Positions 32,591 to 44,605 of a stretch of 64,000 bases of DNA are shown here, piece after piece. The stretch covers positions 181,197,759 through 181,261,758 of the forward strand of contig NC_053496.1 of assembly GCF_905171775.1 (NCBI RefSeq), given 5' to 3'. The notes below the pieces were generated by a model. The model was not told where the DNA came from and did not search any database. It was given only the letters and a program-made list of their open reading frames with translations. A program made the position numbers and the translations under genes. The first letter of the stretch is position 1; the number at the start of each line of letters is the position of its first letter. Source of the DNA: Rana temporaria (taxonomy: Eukaryota > Chordata > Amphibia > Anura > Ranidae).

Positions 32591-32737
32591 ACATATTATA
32601 AAATATCTCCAATATACAGGATGTGATATGTCTGTAGTAGTGGATCTTGGAAATAAAAGACGTCACAGTGACTATGGAGGAAGAGGACGGACATGACGGG
32701 GGTTACTGGGTGTAAATTTAAAATAAGATCTTATTAC

Positions 32738-32824
32738 CTTCTCTGTTGCCAGTTCCAGCAATGTCTCCTCTTTACTTCCTCCCGACTCACCTCTCACCCG
32801 GAACTTCCTTTTTATATGTGACAT
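32738..32824 (-). other. KZF3 exon 1 with 29-codon open frame
   Basis: ATG at 32824 opens 29 in-frame codons to donor GTAATAAGAT: MSHIKRKFRVRGESGG then KEETLLELATEK. It aligns with KZF2 and KZF5. It cannot run through exon 2, whose upstream frame meets a stop. Confidence 0.55.
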
Positions 32825-32885
32825 CACTTCCTGTCTTTTCCTCATATCACTTCCTGTCTCTGCGTTCCACTGACACTACGTAGAA
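32805..32885 (-). promoter_or_regulatory. KZF3 promoter, ETS/CRE-like
   Basis: The minus strand has ACAGGAAGTGATATGAG and CAGGAAGTGATGTCAC, then AAAGGAAGTTCC: three ETS cores, one abutting TGATGTCA. Confidence 0.6.
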
Positions 32886-33474
32886 TCGCCTCTTAATAAT
32901 TTAGTAATATTAATAATATAAAATCGGCTGCCTCTATCGTTTTTTTTTTTTTTCTTAAATATTTTTGACAGTTGCTTCTTACTGCATTCTTCAATCCTCT
33001 TGTCTATAAAACAGCCAAGGTAAAATCCAAATACTGATAAAATATAATAAAAAAAATTGTAAAAACAAGAATTAAACCCGAACATTGCATTAAAAATAAT
33101 ATTTTCTTGTTTCTCATAAACATTTATTTAACTCTCCTAGAAGCCAGCAGCGTTTTTACAGAAAAAAATGGCTGACGCATGTAAAAGTGTCTAAAGTTTT
33201 TCCAAGCTTTTAACAGCTTTTACAGGAATCAGCCTCTTGGGCGTTAATTCATTCTATTGGTCAGAATAAATTATTTATAATTTATAATTACGCACTGGCA
33301 GTGGGGCTTTTTCCTGCCCCTAAAAGCCCCTGCCCCTATACATTGCTAAAAGCCTATTTGTGCATGAGCATATATTGTAGGTTAACAAGCAAGGGAGTTA
33401 GGAGGCAGGACAAATAAAAAAAAGCACCTGACGCCTCTAGGAGAGGCTGTAAAAACGTCCAGTTAAAAGCAAGC

Positions 33475-33880
33475 TTGGAGTGTGGAGGGTATGACAGTGG
33501 GCAGTATGTACAGGAGAGGGGTGTGGAGGGTATGACAGTGGGCAGTATGTACAGGAGAGGAGTGTGGAGGGTATGACAGTGGGCAGTATGTACAGGAGAG
33601 GGGTGTGGAGGGTATGACAGTGGGCAGTATGTACAGGAGAGGAGTGTGGAGGGTATGACAGTGACCAGTATGTACAGGAGAGGAGTGTGGAGGGTATGAC
33701 AGTAGGCAGTATGTACAGGAGAGGGGTGTGGAGGGTATGACAGTGGGCAGTATGTACAGGAGAGGAGTGTGGAGGGCATGAGAGTGGGCAGTATGTACAG
33801 GAGAGGAGTGTGGAGGGCATGAGAGTGGGCAGTATGTACAGGAGAGGGGTGTGGAGGGTATGACAGTGGGCACTATGTAC
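33475..33880. repeat. 41-bp minisatellite upstream of KZF3 promoter
   Basis: About ten clean units. All three minus-strand frames stay open because no unit contains a stop. 32890-33470 holds no recognisable feature. Confidence 0.95.
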
Positions 33881-34029
33881 AGTATATATATATGTACTGT
33901 AAATATATATATAAAATCTATCACCCTGACCGTGAGGAGAACCAAGATGACGGTGGTGTGAACATTCTAAGTGGTATCTCTAGTGGCTCCATGTATCCGT
34001 AGAATATTAGCTGACACACATTTGTAACT

Positions 34030-34990
34030 GGACTCTTTGGACATGGACTCTCTGAAACTGGACCTTTCTGAACTCTCTGAAACTGAACCTTCTGGGCTCT
34101 CTGGAACTAGACCTTCTGGGCTCTCTGGAACTAGACCTTCAGGACTCTCTGGAACTGGACCTTCGGGACTCTCTGGAACTGGACCTTCGGGACTCTCTGG
34201 AACTGGACCTTCAGGACTCTCTGGAACTGGACCTTCGGGACTCTCTGGAACTGGACCTTCGGGACACTCTGGAACTAGACCTTCTGTGCTCTCTGGAACT
34301 GGACCTTCGGGACTCTCTGGAACTGGACTCCCTGGATCTGGACCTTCTGGACTCTCTATCTTACAAATGCAATACCAATAGATCACTCTCTAAACTGATC
34401 ATATTCACCAATCATAATACATGAAACTGAACCTTCTGGACTCCCTGAAACTGGACCTTCTGGACTCTCTGAACTGGACATTCCGAACTCCCTGAAACTG
34501 AACCTTCTGGACTCTCTGAAACTAAACCTTCTGGACTCCTTGAAACTGAACCTTCTGGACTCTCTGTACTGGACCTTCTAGACTCCCTGAAACTGAACCT
34601 TCTGGACTCTCTGAACTGCACATTCCGAACTCCCTGAAATTTAACCTTCCGAACTCCCTGAAATTGAGCCTTCCGAACTCCCTGAAACTGAGCCTTCCGA
34701 ACTCCCTGAAACTGAACCTTTCGAAACTGAACCTTCTGGAGTCCTTGAAACGGAACCTTTTGGTCTCCTTGAAACTGAACCTTCTGGTCTCCTTGGAACT
34801 GGACCTTCTGGACTCTCTGAAACTGAACCGTCTGGACTCCTTGAAATGGAACCTTTTGGACTCCTTGAAACTGAACCTTCTGGACTTCCTGGAACTGGAC
34901 CTTCTGGACTCCTTGGAACTGGACCTTCTGGACTCCTTGAAACTGAACCTTCTGGACTTCCTGGAACTGGACCTTCTGGACTCGCTATAT
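34030..34990. repeat. 24-bp minisatellite (two blocks)
   Basis: Blocks 34030-34350 and 34425-34990 of CTCTGGAACTGGACCTTCGG-type units, period 24 bp. Open on both strands. 33905-34020 is a fragment of the intergenic unit seen at 10.1-12.7 kb. Confidence 0.93.
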
Positions 34991-35084
34991 CACTAATGCA
35001 ATACCAATGGATGACTCTCTGAACTGATCATATCCAATCACCAATCATATCATACACACGGTCTATTGTAGGAAGAAAAAAAAA

Positions 35085-35310
35085 ACAGGACTCAGAAGAT
35101 TGCAAAGTGTGGAGTTTTTTTGTTTATTTTATAAAATCATAATAAAAGATAATACTAAATCAAATCTTATATAATTAAAACAAATATTATAATCAAAGTT
35201 ATTAATAACTGGACCAATGAAAAGCCAGCTACTTCAGTAAAACAAAACAAAAAAATGAGCAATGATGTGTAGCGGCAAAATAGCAACCAATAAAAAAAGT
35301 TGTCTAATTA
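35085..35310 (-). other. Conserved 3' module with poly(A) signal (behind KZF4)
   Basis: AATAAA on the minus strand at 35123-35128, with CTGGACCAATGAAAAGCC and AATAGCAACC. It is cut off from the KZF4 finger exon by about 1.9 kb of Tc1 sequence. Confidence 0.5.
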
Positions 35311-35344
35311 TTCCCATATTTGCCCAGTATTCAGTAACGCACTC

Positions 35345-35737
35345 ACCGGCCTCTTTATTAGGTACGCCTGTTCAATTGCTCTGTAACACAAACTGCTAAT
35401 CAGCCAATCACGTGGCAGCCACTCAATGCATTTAGGCATATAGACGTGGCAAAGACGACTTGCTGAAATTCAAACCGAGAATCAGAATGGGAGAGAAGGG
35501 GGATTGAAGTGGCTTGGAACGTGGCATGGTTGTTGGTGCCAGACGGGCTGATCTAAGTATTTCTGGGATTTTCACGCACAACCATCTCTCGCGTTTTTAC
35601 AGAGAATGGTGGGAAAAAGAGAAAATATCCAGTGAGTGGAATTTGTGTGGAGGAAAATGCCTTGTTGATGTCAGAGGTCAGAGGAGAACGGGCAGACTGG
35701 TTCCAGATGTTACAAAGGCAACAGTAACTCAAATAAC
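35345..35737 (+). mobile_element. Tc1-like element A, 5' part
   Basis: CACCGGCCTCTTTATTAGGT begins the element. From about 35485 the plus strand encodes the DNA-binding half of a Tc1-type transposase with ERGMVVGARRA, YREWWEKEKISSE and TQIT. It ends abruptly where element B begins, so the catalytic half is absent. Confidence 0.8.
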
Positions 35738-37215
35738 CTCTCGTAATTGTATTTTATTGGGATTTTATGTGATAGACCAACACAAAGTGGCAAATAATTG
35801 TGAAATGGAAAGAAAAATGATAAATGATACAAATAAATATGTGAAAAATATGGGGGGTACATTTGTATGGCGCCCCCCGGAGTCAATACTTTGTAGAACC
35901 TCCTTTCTCTGTAATTACAGCTGCAAGTCTTTTTGGGGGTGTCTCTACCAGCTTTGCACATCTAGAGAGGAACATTTCTCCCCATTCTTCTTCTTTGTAA
36001 AATATCTCAAGTTCTGTCAGATTGAATGGAGAGCGTCTGTGAACAGCAATTTTCAAGTCTTGCCACAGATCCTCAATGGGATTTAGGTCTGGACTGTGAC
36101 TGGGCCATTCTAACACATGAATAGGCTTTGATCTAAACCATTCCATTGTAGCTCTGGCTGTATGTTTTGGGTCGTTGTCCTGCTGGAAGGTGAACCTCCC
36201 CCCCGGCCTCAAGTCTTTTGCAGGTTTTCTTCTAAGATTGTCCTGTATTTGGCTCCATCCATCTTCCCGTCAACTCTGACCAGCTTCCCTGTCACTGCTG
36301 AAGAAAAGCATCCCTACCACATGATGCTGCCACCACCATGTTTCACGGTTGGGATGGTGTGTTCAGTGCGATGTGCAGTGTTAGTTTTCTGCCACACATT
36401 TTTGGGCCAAAAAGTTACATTTTGGTGTCATGTGGCCAGAGCACCTTCCTCCACATGTTTGCTGTGTCCCCTCCCCCACATGGCTTCTCATAAACTGCAA
36501 ACAGGACTTCTTGTGTCTTTCTTTCTCCAATGTCTTTCTTCTTGTCACTCTTCCATAAAGGGCAGATTTGTGGAGAGACCACTAATAGTTGTCCTGTGGA
36601 CAGATTCTCCCCCCTGAGCTGTGGATCTCTGCAGCTCCTCCAGAGTTACCATGGACCTCTTGGCTGCTTCTCTGATGAATGCTCTCCTTGCCCGGCACGG
36701 TCAGTTTAGGGGGACGGCCATGTCTTGGTAGGTTCACAGTTGTGCCATACTCTTTCCATTTTCCGATGATGGATTGAACAGAACTCTGCGAGATCTTCAA
36801 AGCTTGGGAGATTTTATTTTATAACCTGACCCTGCTTTATACTTCTCCACAACTTTATCCCTGACCTGTCTGGTGTGTTCATTGGCCTTCGTGATGCTGT
36901 TTGTTCATTAAGGTTCTCTAACAAACCTCTGAGGGCTTCACAGAACAGCTGTATTTATGCTGAGATTAAATGACACACAGGTGGACTCTATTTACTAATT
37001 AGGTGACTTCTGAAGGCAATTGGTTCCCCTAGATTTTAGTTAGGGGTATCAAAGTAAAGAGGGCTGAATACAAATGCTCCTCCCCCCCACACTTTTTTCA
37101 TATTCATTTGTATCATTTATAATTTTCCTTCCACTTCAAAATTATGTGCCACTTTGTGTTGGTCTATCACATAAAATCCCAATAAAATACATTTACGTTT
37201 TTGGTTGTAACATGA
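35738..37215 (-). mobile_element. Tc1-like element B with broken transposase
   Basis: The ends are inverted: TTTTATTGGGATTTTATGTG near 35750 and its complement near 37180, each with a GGTCTATCACAT-type continuation. The minus strand carries a helix-turn-helix fragment (36582-36800, SVQSIIGKWKEYG) and a catalytic fragment (35883-36212) with QQDNDPKHTA and SPDLNPIEDLW, the second Asp and the Glu of the DDE triad. Frames are disrupted, so it is inactive. Confidence 0.92.
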
Positions 37216-37243
37216 CACACGTTGAACGTGAAAGAAAGGACGC

Positions 37244-38670
37244 TCAGCCATGTGACTTCCTCTGGTGTTGAAGAAGGTTCGCTTTTGCGGTAAAGCATTT
37301 CCCGCACGCTGAGCATGGATAAGGGCGCTCGCCCGTGTGACTTTTCTCGTGCCTAAGAAGGTTTCCTTTCGCGGTGAAACATTTTCCGCACACTGAACAC
37401 GAATAAGGACGCACACCTGTGTGAATTTTCTGGTGTTGAACCAGCTCTCCTTTCGTAGTGAAACATTTCCCGCACTCGGCGCATGAAAAAGGACGCTCGT
37501 CCTTGTGACTTCTCTGGTGTTGAACGAGGTTTCCTTTGTCTGTGAAACATTTCCCGCACTCAGAGCATGAATAAGGACGTTCACCCGAGTGAGTTCTCTG
37601 GTGTTTATGGAGGCTTCCTTTCGCAGTGAAACCTTTCCCACACACTGAACATGAATAAGGACGCACGCCCGTGTGAATTCTTTGGTGTTGAAGAAGCTCT
37701 CCTTTGGTAATGAAAGATTTCTCGCACTCTGAACACGAGAAGGGGCGATCACCTGTGTGGCTTTTCTGGTGTTTTAGAAGGCTTACTTTCTGAGTGAAAC
37801 ATTTCCCGCACTCCGGACACGAATAAGGACACTCACCCGTGTGACTTCTCTGGTGTCTAAGAAGGTTTCGTTTTGCAGTGAAACATTTCCCGCACTCTGA
37901 ACACGAATAGGGACGCTCACCCATATGACTTCTCTGGTGCTGAAGAAGTTCTCCTTTTGTAGTGAAAGATTTCCCGCACTCCGAACACGAAAAAGGACGC
38001 ACACCCGTGTGAATTCTCTGGTGTTGAAGGAGGTTTCCTCTTTGGCTAAAACATTTCCCGCACTCCGAACATGAAAAAGGACGCTCCCCCGTGTGACTTC
38101 TCTGGTGCAGAAGAAGGTTTACTTTATCCACGAAACATTTCCCGCACTCCGAACATGAAAAAGGACGCTCACCCGTGTGACTTCTCTGGTGTCGAAGAAG
38201 GTTTCCTTGCGCAGTGAAACGTTTCCCGCACACGGAGCACGAAAAAGGACGCACACCTGTGTGAATTCTTTGGTGTATAAGGAGGCTTCCTTTCTGTGTG
38301 AAACTTTTCCCGCACTCTGAACATGAATGAGGACTGTCACTCTTGTGACTTCTCCGGTGCATAAGAGGACCTCTCTTTTTATTGGAAGAATGTCTTCCTG
38401 TGTGATCTCCTTCGTGGTTCAAAGAACATCCCTCGGAATTAGTTTGAGATTTGAGATGTATTTCTGGAGTAACAGAAGGTGATTTATGAGAAAGTTCCTC
38501 AGGATTAGAGGGGTCCATTGATCTCGATTGGTGAGGTCTGTGATGTCTATTATGAGTAATGAGATTTACTTCTGGAGGATGTTGTGTGATGACTTTATCT
38601 TCTACATTATAATCTGGAGATAACATATAATGTCCCTCAGAGGTATTCCGGTTTTGTGCACAATGTTCAT
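37244..38670 (-). CDS. KZF4 zinc-finger exon (13 fingers), 3' end severed
   Basis: Acceptor TCCGACAG; the linker DEHCAQNRNTSEGHYMLSP matches KZF3. Recognition residues in order: QGSI, AGNR, DVNL, QGNQ, TGEQ, ARNR, QVSK, TGEQ, AGSK, DGNQ, TGEQ, AGNR, AANQ. A CxxC-less remnant (SSNKKRGPLMHRRSH) precedes finger 1. An extra base makes the last finger end HQRKSHG and a TGA, with H-x4-H spacing. Beyond the stop a further finger starts (GAGCGTCCTTTC) and is cut at its E-C-G-K core by the terminus of Tc1 element B. All exons together are in phase for 812 aa. Predicted to be a nuclear repressor with two KRAB boxes; the target is unknown. Confidence 0.92.
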
Positions 38671-38934
38671 CTGTCGGAAAGTATATAGAGAAAAGTGATG
38701 AGTATATTTTATGTCTTACAATCAGGAGTCATACTTGATGGTACAGCAATCAAAAGTTTTGCAGAACTCCGGCATGGAATTGGGAGCAATTATAACACCA
38801 AACTACGAGTCCAAACCAGATAAACAATACAAAACACCCAAACTACACCGTAATAGAGTTTGTACAATAATTACATTGGTGCTGAGAGAATGGAGATGGA
38901 CCTTCCTCCAACTATTGTTTATGAAAGAGGGGTG

Positions 38935-39960
38935 GACCTTTCATATGGTGTACAGTATCTCCACCCCATTTGATGGGAACATGGCGTTATATTGAGGAAT
39001 GGAGATGGACCTTTTCTATGGTGGACAGTATCTCCTCCTCATTTGTTGGGAACATGACGTTATATTGAGGAATGGAGATGGACCTTTCATATGGTGTACA
39101 GTATCTCCTCCTCATTTGTTGAGAACATGACGTTATATTGAGGAATGGAGATGGACCTTTCATATGGTGGACAGTATCTCCTCCTCATTTGTTGGGAACA
39201 TGACGTTATATTGAGGAATGGAGATGGACCTTTCATATGGTGTACAGTATCTCCTCCTCATTTGTTGGGAACATGACATTATATTGAGGAACGGAGATGG
39301 ACCTTTCCTATGGTGGACAGTATCTCCTCCTCATTTGTTGAGAACATGACGTTATATTGAGGAATGGAGATGGACATTTCATATGGTGGACAGTATCTCC
39401 TCCTCATTTGTTGAGAACATGACGTTATATTGAGGAATGGAGATGGACCTTTCATATGGTGTACAGTATCTCCTCCTCATTTGTTGGGAACATGACGTTA
39501 TATTGAGGAATGGAGATGGACCTTTCATATGGTGTACAGTATCTCCTCCTCATTTGTTGGGAACATGACGTTATATTGAGGAATGGAGATGGACTTTTCA
39601 TATGGTGTACAGTGTCTCCCCCTCATTTGTTGGGAACATGACGTTATATTGAGGAACGGAGATGGACCTTTCATATGGTGTACAGTAGCTTCTCCTCATT
39701 TGTTATGAACATGACGTTATATTGAGGAATGGAGATGGACCCTTTATATGGAACATTTAGCTGTGAAGTAGATACATCGATGATGTTGTTATGGTCATCC
39801 TCTAAGGTTTCTTAATTTTTTTCCTTACTGAATGCATTTGTTGGAAACATGACGTTATATTGAGGAATGGAGATGGACCTTTCATATGGTGTACAGTATC
39901 TCCTCCTCATTTGTTGGGAACATGACGTTATATTGAGGAATGGACATGGACCTTTCGTAT
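38935..39960. repeat. 73-bp minisatellite in the pre-finger intron of KZF4
   Basis: About 13 units, period 73 bp. Near 39735-39835 it is broken by the same ATTTAGCTGTGAAGTAGATA / GGTCATCC spacer as in KZF1 and KZF5. Confidence 0.95.
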
Positions 39961-40038
39961 GGCTTACTATTTTTTTTTTGGTCAGTTTAATGAACATATA
40001 ATTTTTCTAATCATGTAACAAAGAAAACATTTGCTCTA

Positions 40039-40534
40039 TTGAGGCCCCATACACACGAGAGGATTTATCCGCAGATACGGTCCAGCGGACCGTATCCGCG
40101 GATAAATCCTCTCGAGGATTTCAGAAGATTTCTATGCGATGGCGTGTACACACCATCGCATTGAAATCCGCGCTAAAATCCTCTGCCGATGACGTGTCGC
40201 GCCGTCGCCGCTATTATGACGCGGCGACGGGCGCGACGCTGTCATATAAGGAATTCCACGCATGCGTCAAATCATTACGACGCGTGCGGGGAATCCCTTT
40301 GGGCGGATGGATCCGGTAAGTCTGTACAGACGAGCGGATCCATCCGTTGGAATGGATTCCAGCAGATGGATTTGTTGAGCATGTCAGCAAATATCCATCT
40401 GCTGGAAATCCATCCCAGGGGAGATTTATCTGCGGATAAATATCCGACGGAGTGTACACACCATAGGATCTATCCGCAGAAACCCATTTGATGGGATTTA
40501 TCTGCGGATAGATTCTATGGTGTGTATGGGGCCT
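40039..40534. mobile_element. MITE with ACACACGAGAGG ends
   Basis: Ends AGGCCCCATACACACGAGAG and CTATGGTGTGTATGGGGCCT are inverted repeats; internal ATTTATCCGCGGATAAA palindromes. TA follows the right end. It sits 17 bp from the donor of the acidic exon. Confidence 0.75.
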
Positions 40535-40551
40535 TAGTGTTTATTACTTAC

Positions 40552-40684
40552 TTGTGTTTATATGTAGAGAATATTCCTTGGGTTTACTTTTTATAATCAT
40601 CTCTCCCTCCTCCATAGACTGTTGATCTCCTCTTGCTTCTTCTTCCTCTTTAACTTCAACTTTGATCTCCTTCAGTTTTTCATC
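40552..40684 (-). CDS. KZF4 acidic linker exon
   Basis: 133 nt, phase 0 in and 1 out, donor GTAAGTAAT. It encodes IKVEVKEEEEARGDQQSMEE; three codons shorter than in KZF1 and KZF2. Confidence 0.83.
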
Positions 40685-40770
40685 CTGAACCCCAAAGATT
40701 ACAAAATTTGTGTGTAATAGCAAACGAGATAACATTAAAGAATCTCTACATACAGCTTAGTCCCATCTAC

Positions 40771-40868
40771 CTGATGATGGTGAGGGATGGTGTGATCTTC
40801 CTGTGTGGAATCCCGGGAATACAGAGGACGGGGACATCTCTCTGGTGGGTTCCCATTACTGGATCCAT
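40771..40868 (-). CDS. KZF4 DGSSNGNPPERC exon
   Basis: 98 nt with conserved splice sites. It encodes DGSSNGNPPERCPRPLYSRD and ends HTIPHHHQ. A short decayed copy, only the acceptor side, lies at about 41255-41285. Confidence 0.87.
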
Positions 40869-41395
40869 CTGTAGGAAACACACACACTGACTGAATACAT
40901 TGTTTCTATGTGTTTATCAGATGATGGGGGATCTAGGTGGAGCCTCCGTACTGCTCTCTCCTTTACAATAAAGTCTCGTGAGAGCCTTTTGTGCTTCAGA
41001 CTGTGGGGTACAGACCTGCTGCTCGGACTTGTCTGTTCCTGCACCAAAAAGGTAAACCACCAGGGATCAGGACCCTAAAGGCTGCAGACCACCAAGCGCC
41101 CAGGACAGGGTTTGTGGTATACCAGGACTAGTGAGCGGAATTAGCTGCTTGCCTAACAGCCCTAAAAATAGTTAATTGCATGCAGTTCTAAAGAGATAGT
41201 AACATGTGCACCACCCTACAGTTTGGGCCCCACTGTTAGCTGGGCATAGAGGATGGGGACATCCCATTAATGGATCCATCTGTAGGAAACACACACACTG
41301 ACTGAATACATTGTTTCTATGTGTTTATCAGATGATGGGGGATCTGGGTGGAGCCTCCGTACTGCTCTCTCCTTTACAATAAAGTCTCCTCTTAC

Positions 41396-41519
41396 CCGGT
41401 GATGTGAGGGGCGGCTGATTGTCCATCATGACGTCCTTGTAGAGATCCTTGTGTCCTTCTAAATACTCCCACTCCTCCATGGAGAAATAGACAGTGACAT
41501 CCTGACACCTTATAGGAAC
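41396..41519 (-). CDS. KZF4 second KRAB A-box exon
   Basis: 124 nt, phase 0 in and 1 out. A-box with VTVYFSMEEWEYLEG and LYKDVMMDN. It feeds the spacer exon at 40771-40868. Confidence 0.9.
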
Positions 41520-41605
41520 CTGACACACACAATGATACAGTCACCATCCAGACACATCCCTTGTCTGTTACTGGATAATGTCCCAGAATTCCCGGCACCA
41601 CTCAC

Positions 41606-41791
41606 CTCTCCTGTCAGCAGCTCCATCATCTTTTTGGTGACGTCTAGAATTTTTTGCTCATTTTGTATCTCAGGCATCAAAGTAGAAGGCTCAGTAATAG
41701 GAATCAGGCTGTTGCTCAACTTCGGTGACAAACTGTGATCTCTCCTCGTTGTGTTATGCTCTGCAGATGTCCTCTTCTCTATTATACATTC
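41606..41791 (-). CDS. KZF4 ECIIEK exon
   Basis: 186 nt, phase 0. It starts ECIIEKRTSAEHNTTRRD and ends KILDVTKKMMELLTGE. Intact, unlike the KZF3 copy, which ends TRE. Confidence 0.84.
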
Positions 41792-41886
41792 CTGTGCAAT
41801 AAAATAATAAATATTAAAATCTGAGGATCCTCCCTCTTCTCTTGCCCTCAAACATTAAAGCGAGTCCACATCCCAGCATTTCTCAC

Positions 41887-42090
41887 CTGACCAATCAACA
41901 GCTCAAAAATCTCTAAAACGAGGTTCAATATCCTCTTTCTTAAGTGAAATATTTTCTTTCCCGTTATAAGATCGTTGAGTTTCTGTTGATACTCCATCAT
42001 AACGTCCTTGTAGAGATCCTTGTGTCCTTCTAAATACTCCCACTCCTCCATGGAGAAATAGACAGTGACATCCTGACACCTTATAGGAAC
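41887..42090 (-). CDS. KZF4 first KRAB exon, fused to a helix
   Basis: 204 nt, phase 0 at both ends. The A-box (VTVYFSMEEWEYLEG, DVMMEY) continues into QQKLNDLITGKKIFHLRKR and IFELLIGQ. With 41396-41519 it gives two KRAB A-boxes in one predicted protein. Confidence 0.86.
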
Positions 42091-42176
42091 CTGACACACA
42101 CAATGATACAGTCACCATCCAGACACAATCCTTGTCTGTTACTGGATAATGTCCCAGAATTCCCGGCACCGCTCAC

Positions 42177-42347
42177 CTCTCCTGTCAGCAGCTCCATCAT
42201 CTTCTTGGTGACTTCTAGAATCTTCTTGGCACCATTTACCCCTGTTGTCAGGCAGTGAGGGGGAGGCACTGTGATGGGCGATGTCCTGTGAAGGCAGTTG
42301 TTGGGTTTTAATGGGTCACCAGATACTTTTCTCACTACTTTATATTC
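42177..42347 (-). CDS. KZF4 exon 3
   Basis: 171 nt, phase 0. It starts EYKVVRKVSGDPLKPNN and ends KKILEVTKKMMELLTGE at donor GTGAGCGG. Confidence 0.85.
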
Positions 42348-42458
42348 CTGAGAGACAGAAAGAAAAATGATCACTACAGACCTCCCAGAATCCTCCTCAC
42401 CTCTCCAATCAGATAGTATAAGAGTGATTATCATGTGACCTCCCAGAATCCTCCTCAC

Positions 42459-42554
42459 CTCTCCAGTCAACAAGTAGATGATCTTCAGGGTGAGGTTTAA
42501 TATCCACCCAGCCATGTGACTTTGGCCCTCATCCATTCTTATTGATGTGGTCAT
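42459..42554 (-). CDS. KZF4 exon 2 (start codon exon)
   Basis: 32 codons from ATG at 42554: MTTSIRMDEGQSHMAGWI, ending LKIIYLLTGE. A-G-W replaces T-E-R at the helix start. Confidence 0.83.
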
Positions 42555-42833
42555 GTGATTTATACAGGACACACCTACAGAAGTAAAAAGCTGATAATTA
42601 TCTGCCCTGTACTCGTATTAACCATTTCTGCACAGAGTTCCTCCATAGTTCTGACATCTCACACAGCTTCCTACTGTATATTAAGGTGGCCAGATTTTTC
42701 AAATGAAATCCGGAGACATATTTTTTTTTTTTTTACTAGTAAGTGTTATATGGGGGAAGAGAAGACATTTTTAACACGTGTCATGTGTTATGTCAATACT
42801 GTAGTCTCCTTCCCAGGCGCTTTGGGCCAGATT

Positions 42834-43535
42834 CACAGAAAAAGTACGCCGGAGTATCTGCTGATACTCCGGCGTACTTTCAAATTTGCCGCGTCGTATC
42901 TTTATTTGTAATTCACAAAAAAGATACAATGGCTTTTGGCTAAGATCCGACAGGCGTACGGCTTCGTACGCCTTCGGATCTTAGGATGCAATACTTCGGC
43001 CGCCGATGGGTGGAGTTTGCGTCGTTTTCCAGCGTCGGGTATGCAAATTAGCTTTTACGGCGATCCACGAAGGTACGCGCGTTCGTTACGTCGTCGCTAG
43101 TCGGTTTTTCCCGTCGCAAACTTAGGCCTGCTTTTTCATGGCTTAAATTTAGAACAGCCATGTTAAAGTATGGCCGTCGTTCCCGCGTCGAATTTCAATT
43201 TTTTTTTTTTTTTGCGTAAGACGTCCGGGAATACGAAAGTACGTTACGCACGTCGCTGTTCAAAAAACACGTCGGGGCGCCGTAATTTTGCGCAATGCAC
43301 GTCGGGAAATTTTCACACGGAGCATGCCCAGAACGTTCGGCGCGGGAACGTGCCTAATTTAAATGGTACACGCCCCCTTTTGAATTAGGCGGGCTTGCGC
43401 CGGACGGCTTTACGTTACACCGCCGTAAGTTTACACGCAAGTGCTTGGTGAATCAGGCACTTGCGCTGAAAACTTGCGGCGGTGTAACGTAAAGACGATA
43501 CGTTACGCCGCCACAGATCTCTATGAATCTGGCCC
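42834..43535. mobile_element. CpG-rich DNA transposon, GGGCCAGAT family, copy 2
   Basis: Ends GGGCCAGATTCACAG and CTATGAATCTGGCCC with TTT on both sides. Interior ACTCCGGCGTAC palindromes. 702 bp, no transposase. Confidence 0.82.
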
Positions 43536-43919
43536 TTTGTTCCCAATATTCAAGACTCAGGTTTTCTTCCAAAGTACGAGGTTTATTCTTCAGATAGGCA
43601 AGCAAACAGTCAATGCTTACATAATTACAGCTGATAACACATGGTAAGATGATAATTCAGAAGGAGGAAATAGATGTTATGATATTATGATGGTACGTCT
43701 TTCTGCTCGCCTTCCATAGAGAAAGCTTCCTGCTGGGTGGGCTTTCTACCCCCATCTCCCTGTAGGGTCGGGTGACCCCAGAGTTTCCTAGCTAGCTACT
43801 CAAACCACATGGATTCTTATACTGTTCTAAAAGCCAAGCTAAGCATATTTTCTTTTAGAATAGCCCCAAGAAAGGTGGTGATGCTCCTGTCAAACGTAAC
43901 ACCCACTTGTATATATTAA

Positions 43920-44133
43920 AGTGTAAGTAAACCCCCCTATCGTTTTCAGCCAAGGAAGCTGCTATCTTTGCCTCTGTTTAATCCACAACTGTCATGATGC
44001 TGTACATGTGATCAGTCATGACGTCAGCCATTGGATGGTTTGACAGTTTGATTAGGAGCACAACCAATGGGAGTGTTACATTTCTGGCACGTGCCGTAAA
44101 TGAAACTGTTTTATTAATGTGTTTACTTCCGCT
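43920..44133. mobile_element. Short MITE with TTAA target
   Basis: Ends AGTGTAAGTAAACCC and GTGTTTACTTCCGCT flanked by TTAA (43916-43919 and 44134-44137). 214 bp. Confidence 0.75.
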
Positions 44134-44379
44134 TTAAGTAACACATCTCCACCCATTGTCTTGACGTAGAACTCCAAAAATACATGTAACCTACACAGCA
44201 ACTGACCTTCGTCTGTCCTCAAGAAACCTCAAAATGGCCATGTTTAAATATTAATTCTCAGAAACCTTTATCACATAAAATAATAATTAATTCAAAATCT
44301 AACAGTAAGTAATGGCGGCAATCGGCGACTTTCTGTCCATCGCCGCCGCCGCCCGCCTCACAGCCTGTCAAGTCTCATT

Positions 44380-44605
44380 CCGTGTACACACGATCGTTTT
44401 TTCTGATGAAAAAAGTCTGATGGACTTTTTTCATCAGAAAACCGATCGTGTGTGGGCCCCATCGGACTTTTTTCCATTGGTGTAAAAAAATAGAACATGT
44501 TTTAAATTTTTCCGATAAAAAAAAAAAAAAAAGATAATAAATTCCGAAAAAAATTCTATCGGATTTTACTCCATCATAAATCTGATTGTGTGTACACGGC
44601 ATTAC
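44380..44605. mobile_element. MITE, ACACACGATCG family
   Basis: GTGTACACACGATCG at the left and TGTGTGTACACGGCATTA at the right, with internal CATCAGAAAACCGATCG. Inserted in the right part of the split hAT-type element. Confidence 0.65.

Noticed and set aside
33967..34386. Open frames on both strands with E-S-P-E-G-P-V-P or L-S-G-T-G-P-S-G repeats
   Set aside because: A 24-bp minisatellite is divisible by three and gives periodic ORFs on either strand; diverged neighbouring blocks break the frame.
35514..36086. 190-codon plus-strand frame as a host gene
   Set aside because: It is the N-terminal half of a Tc1 transposase read through into an opposed Tc1 terminus.
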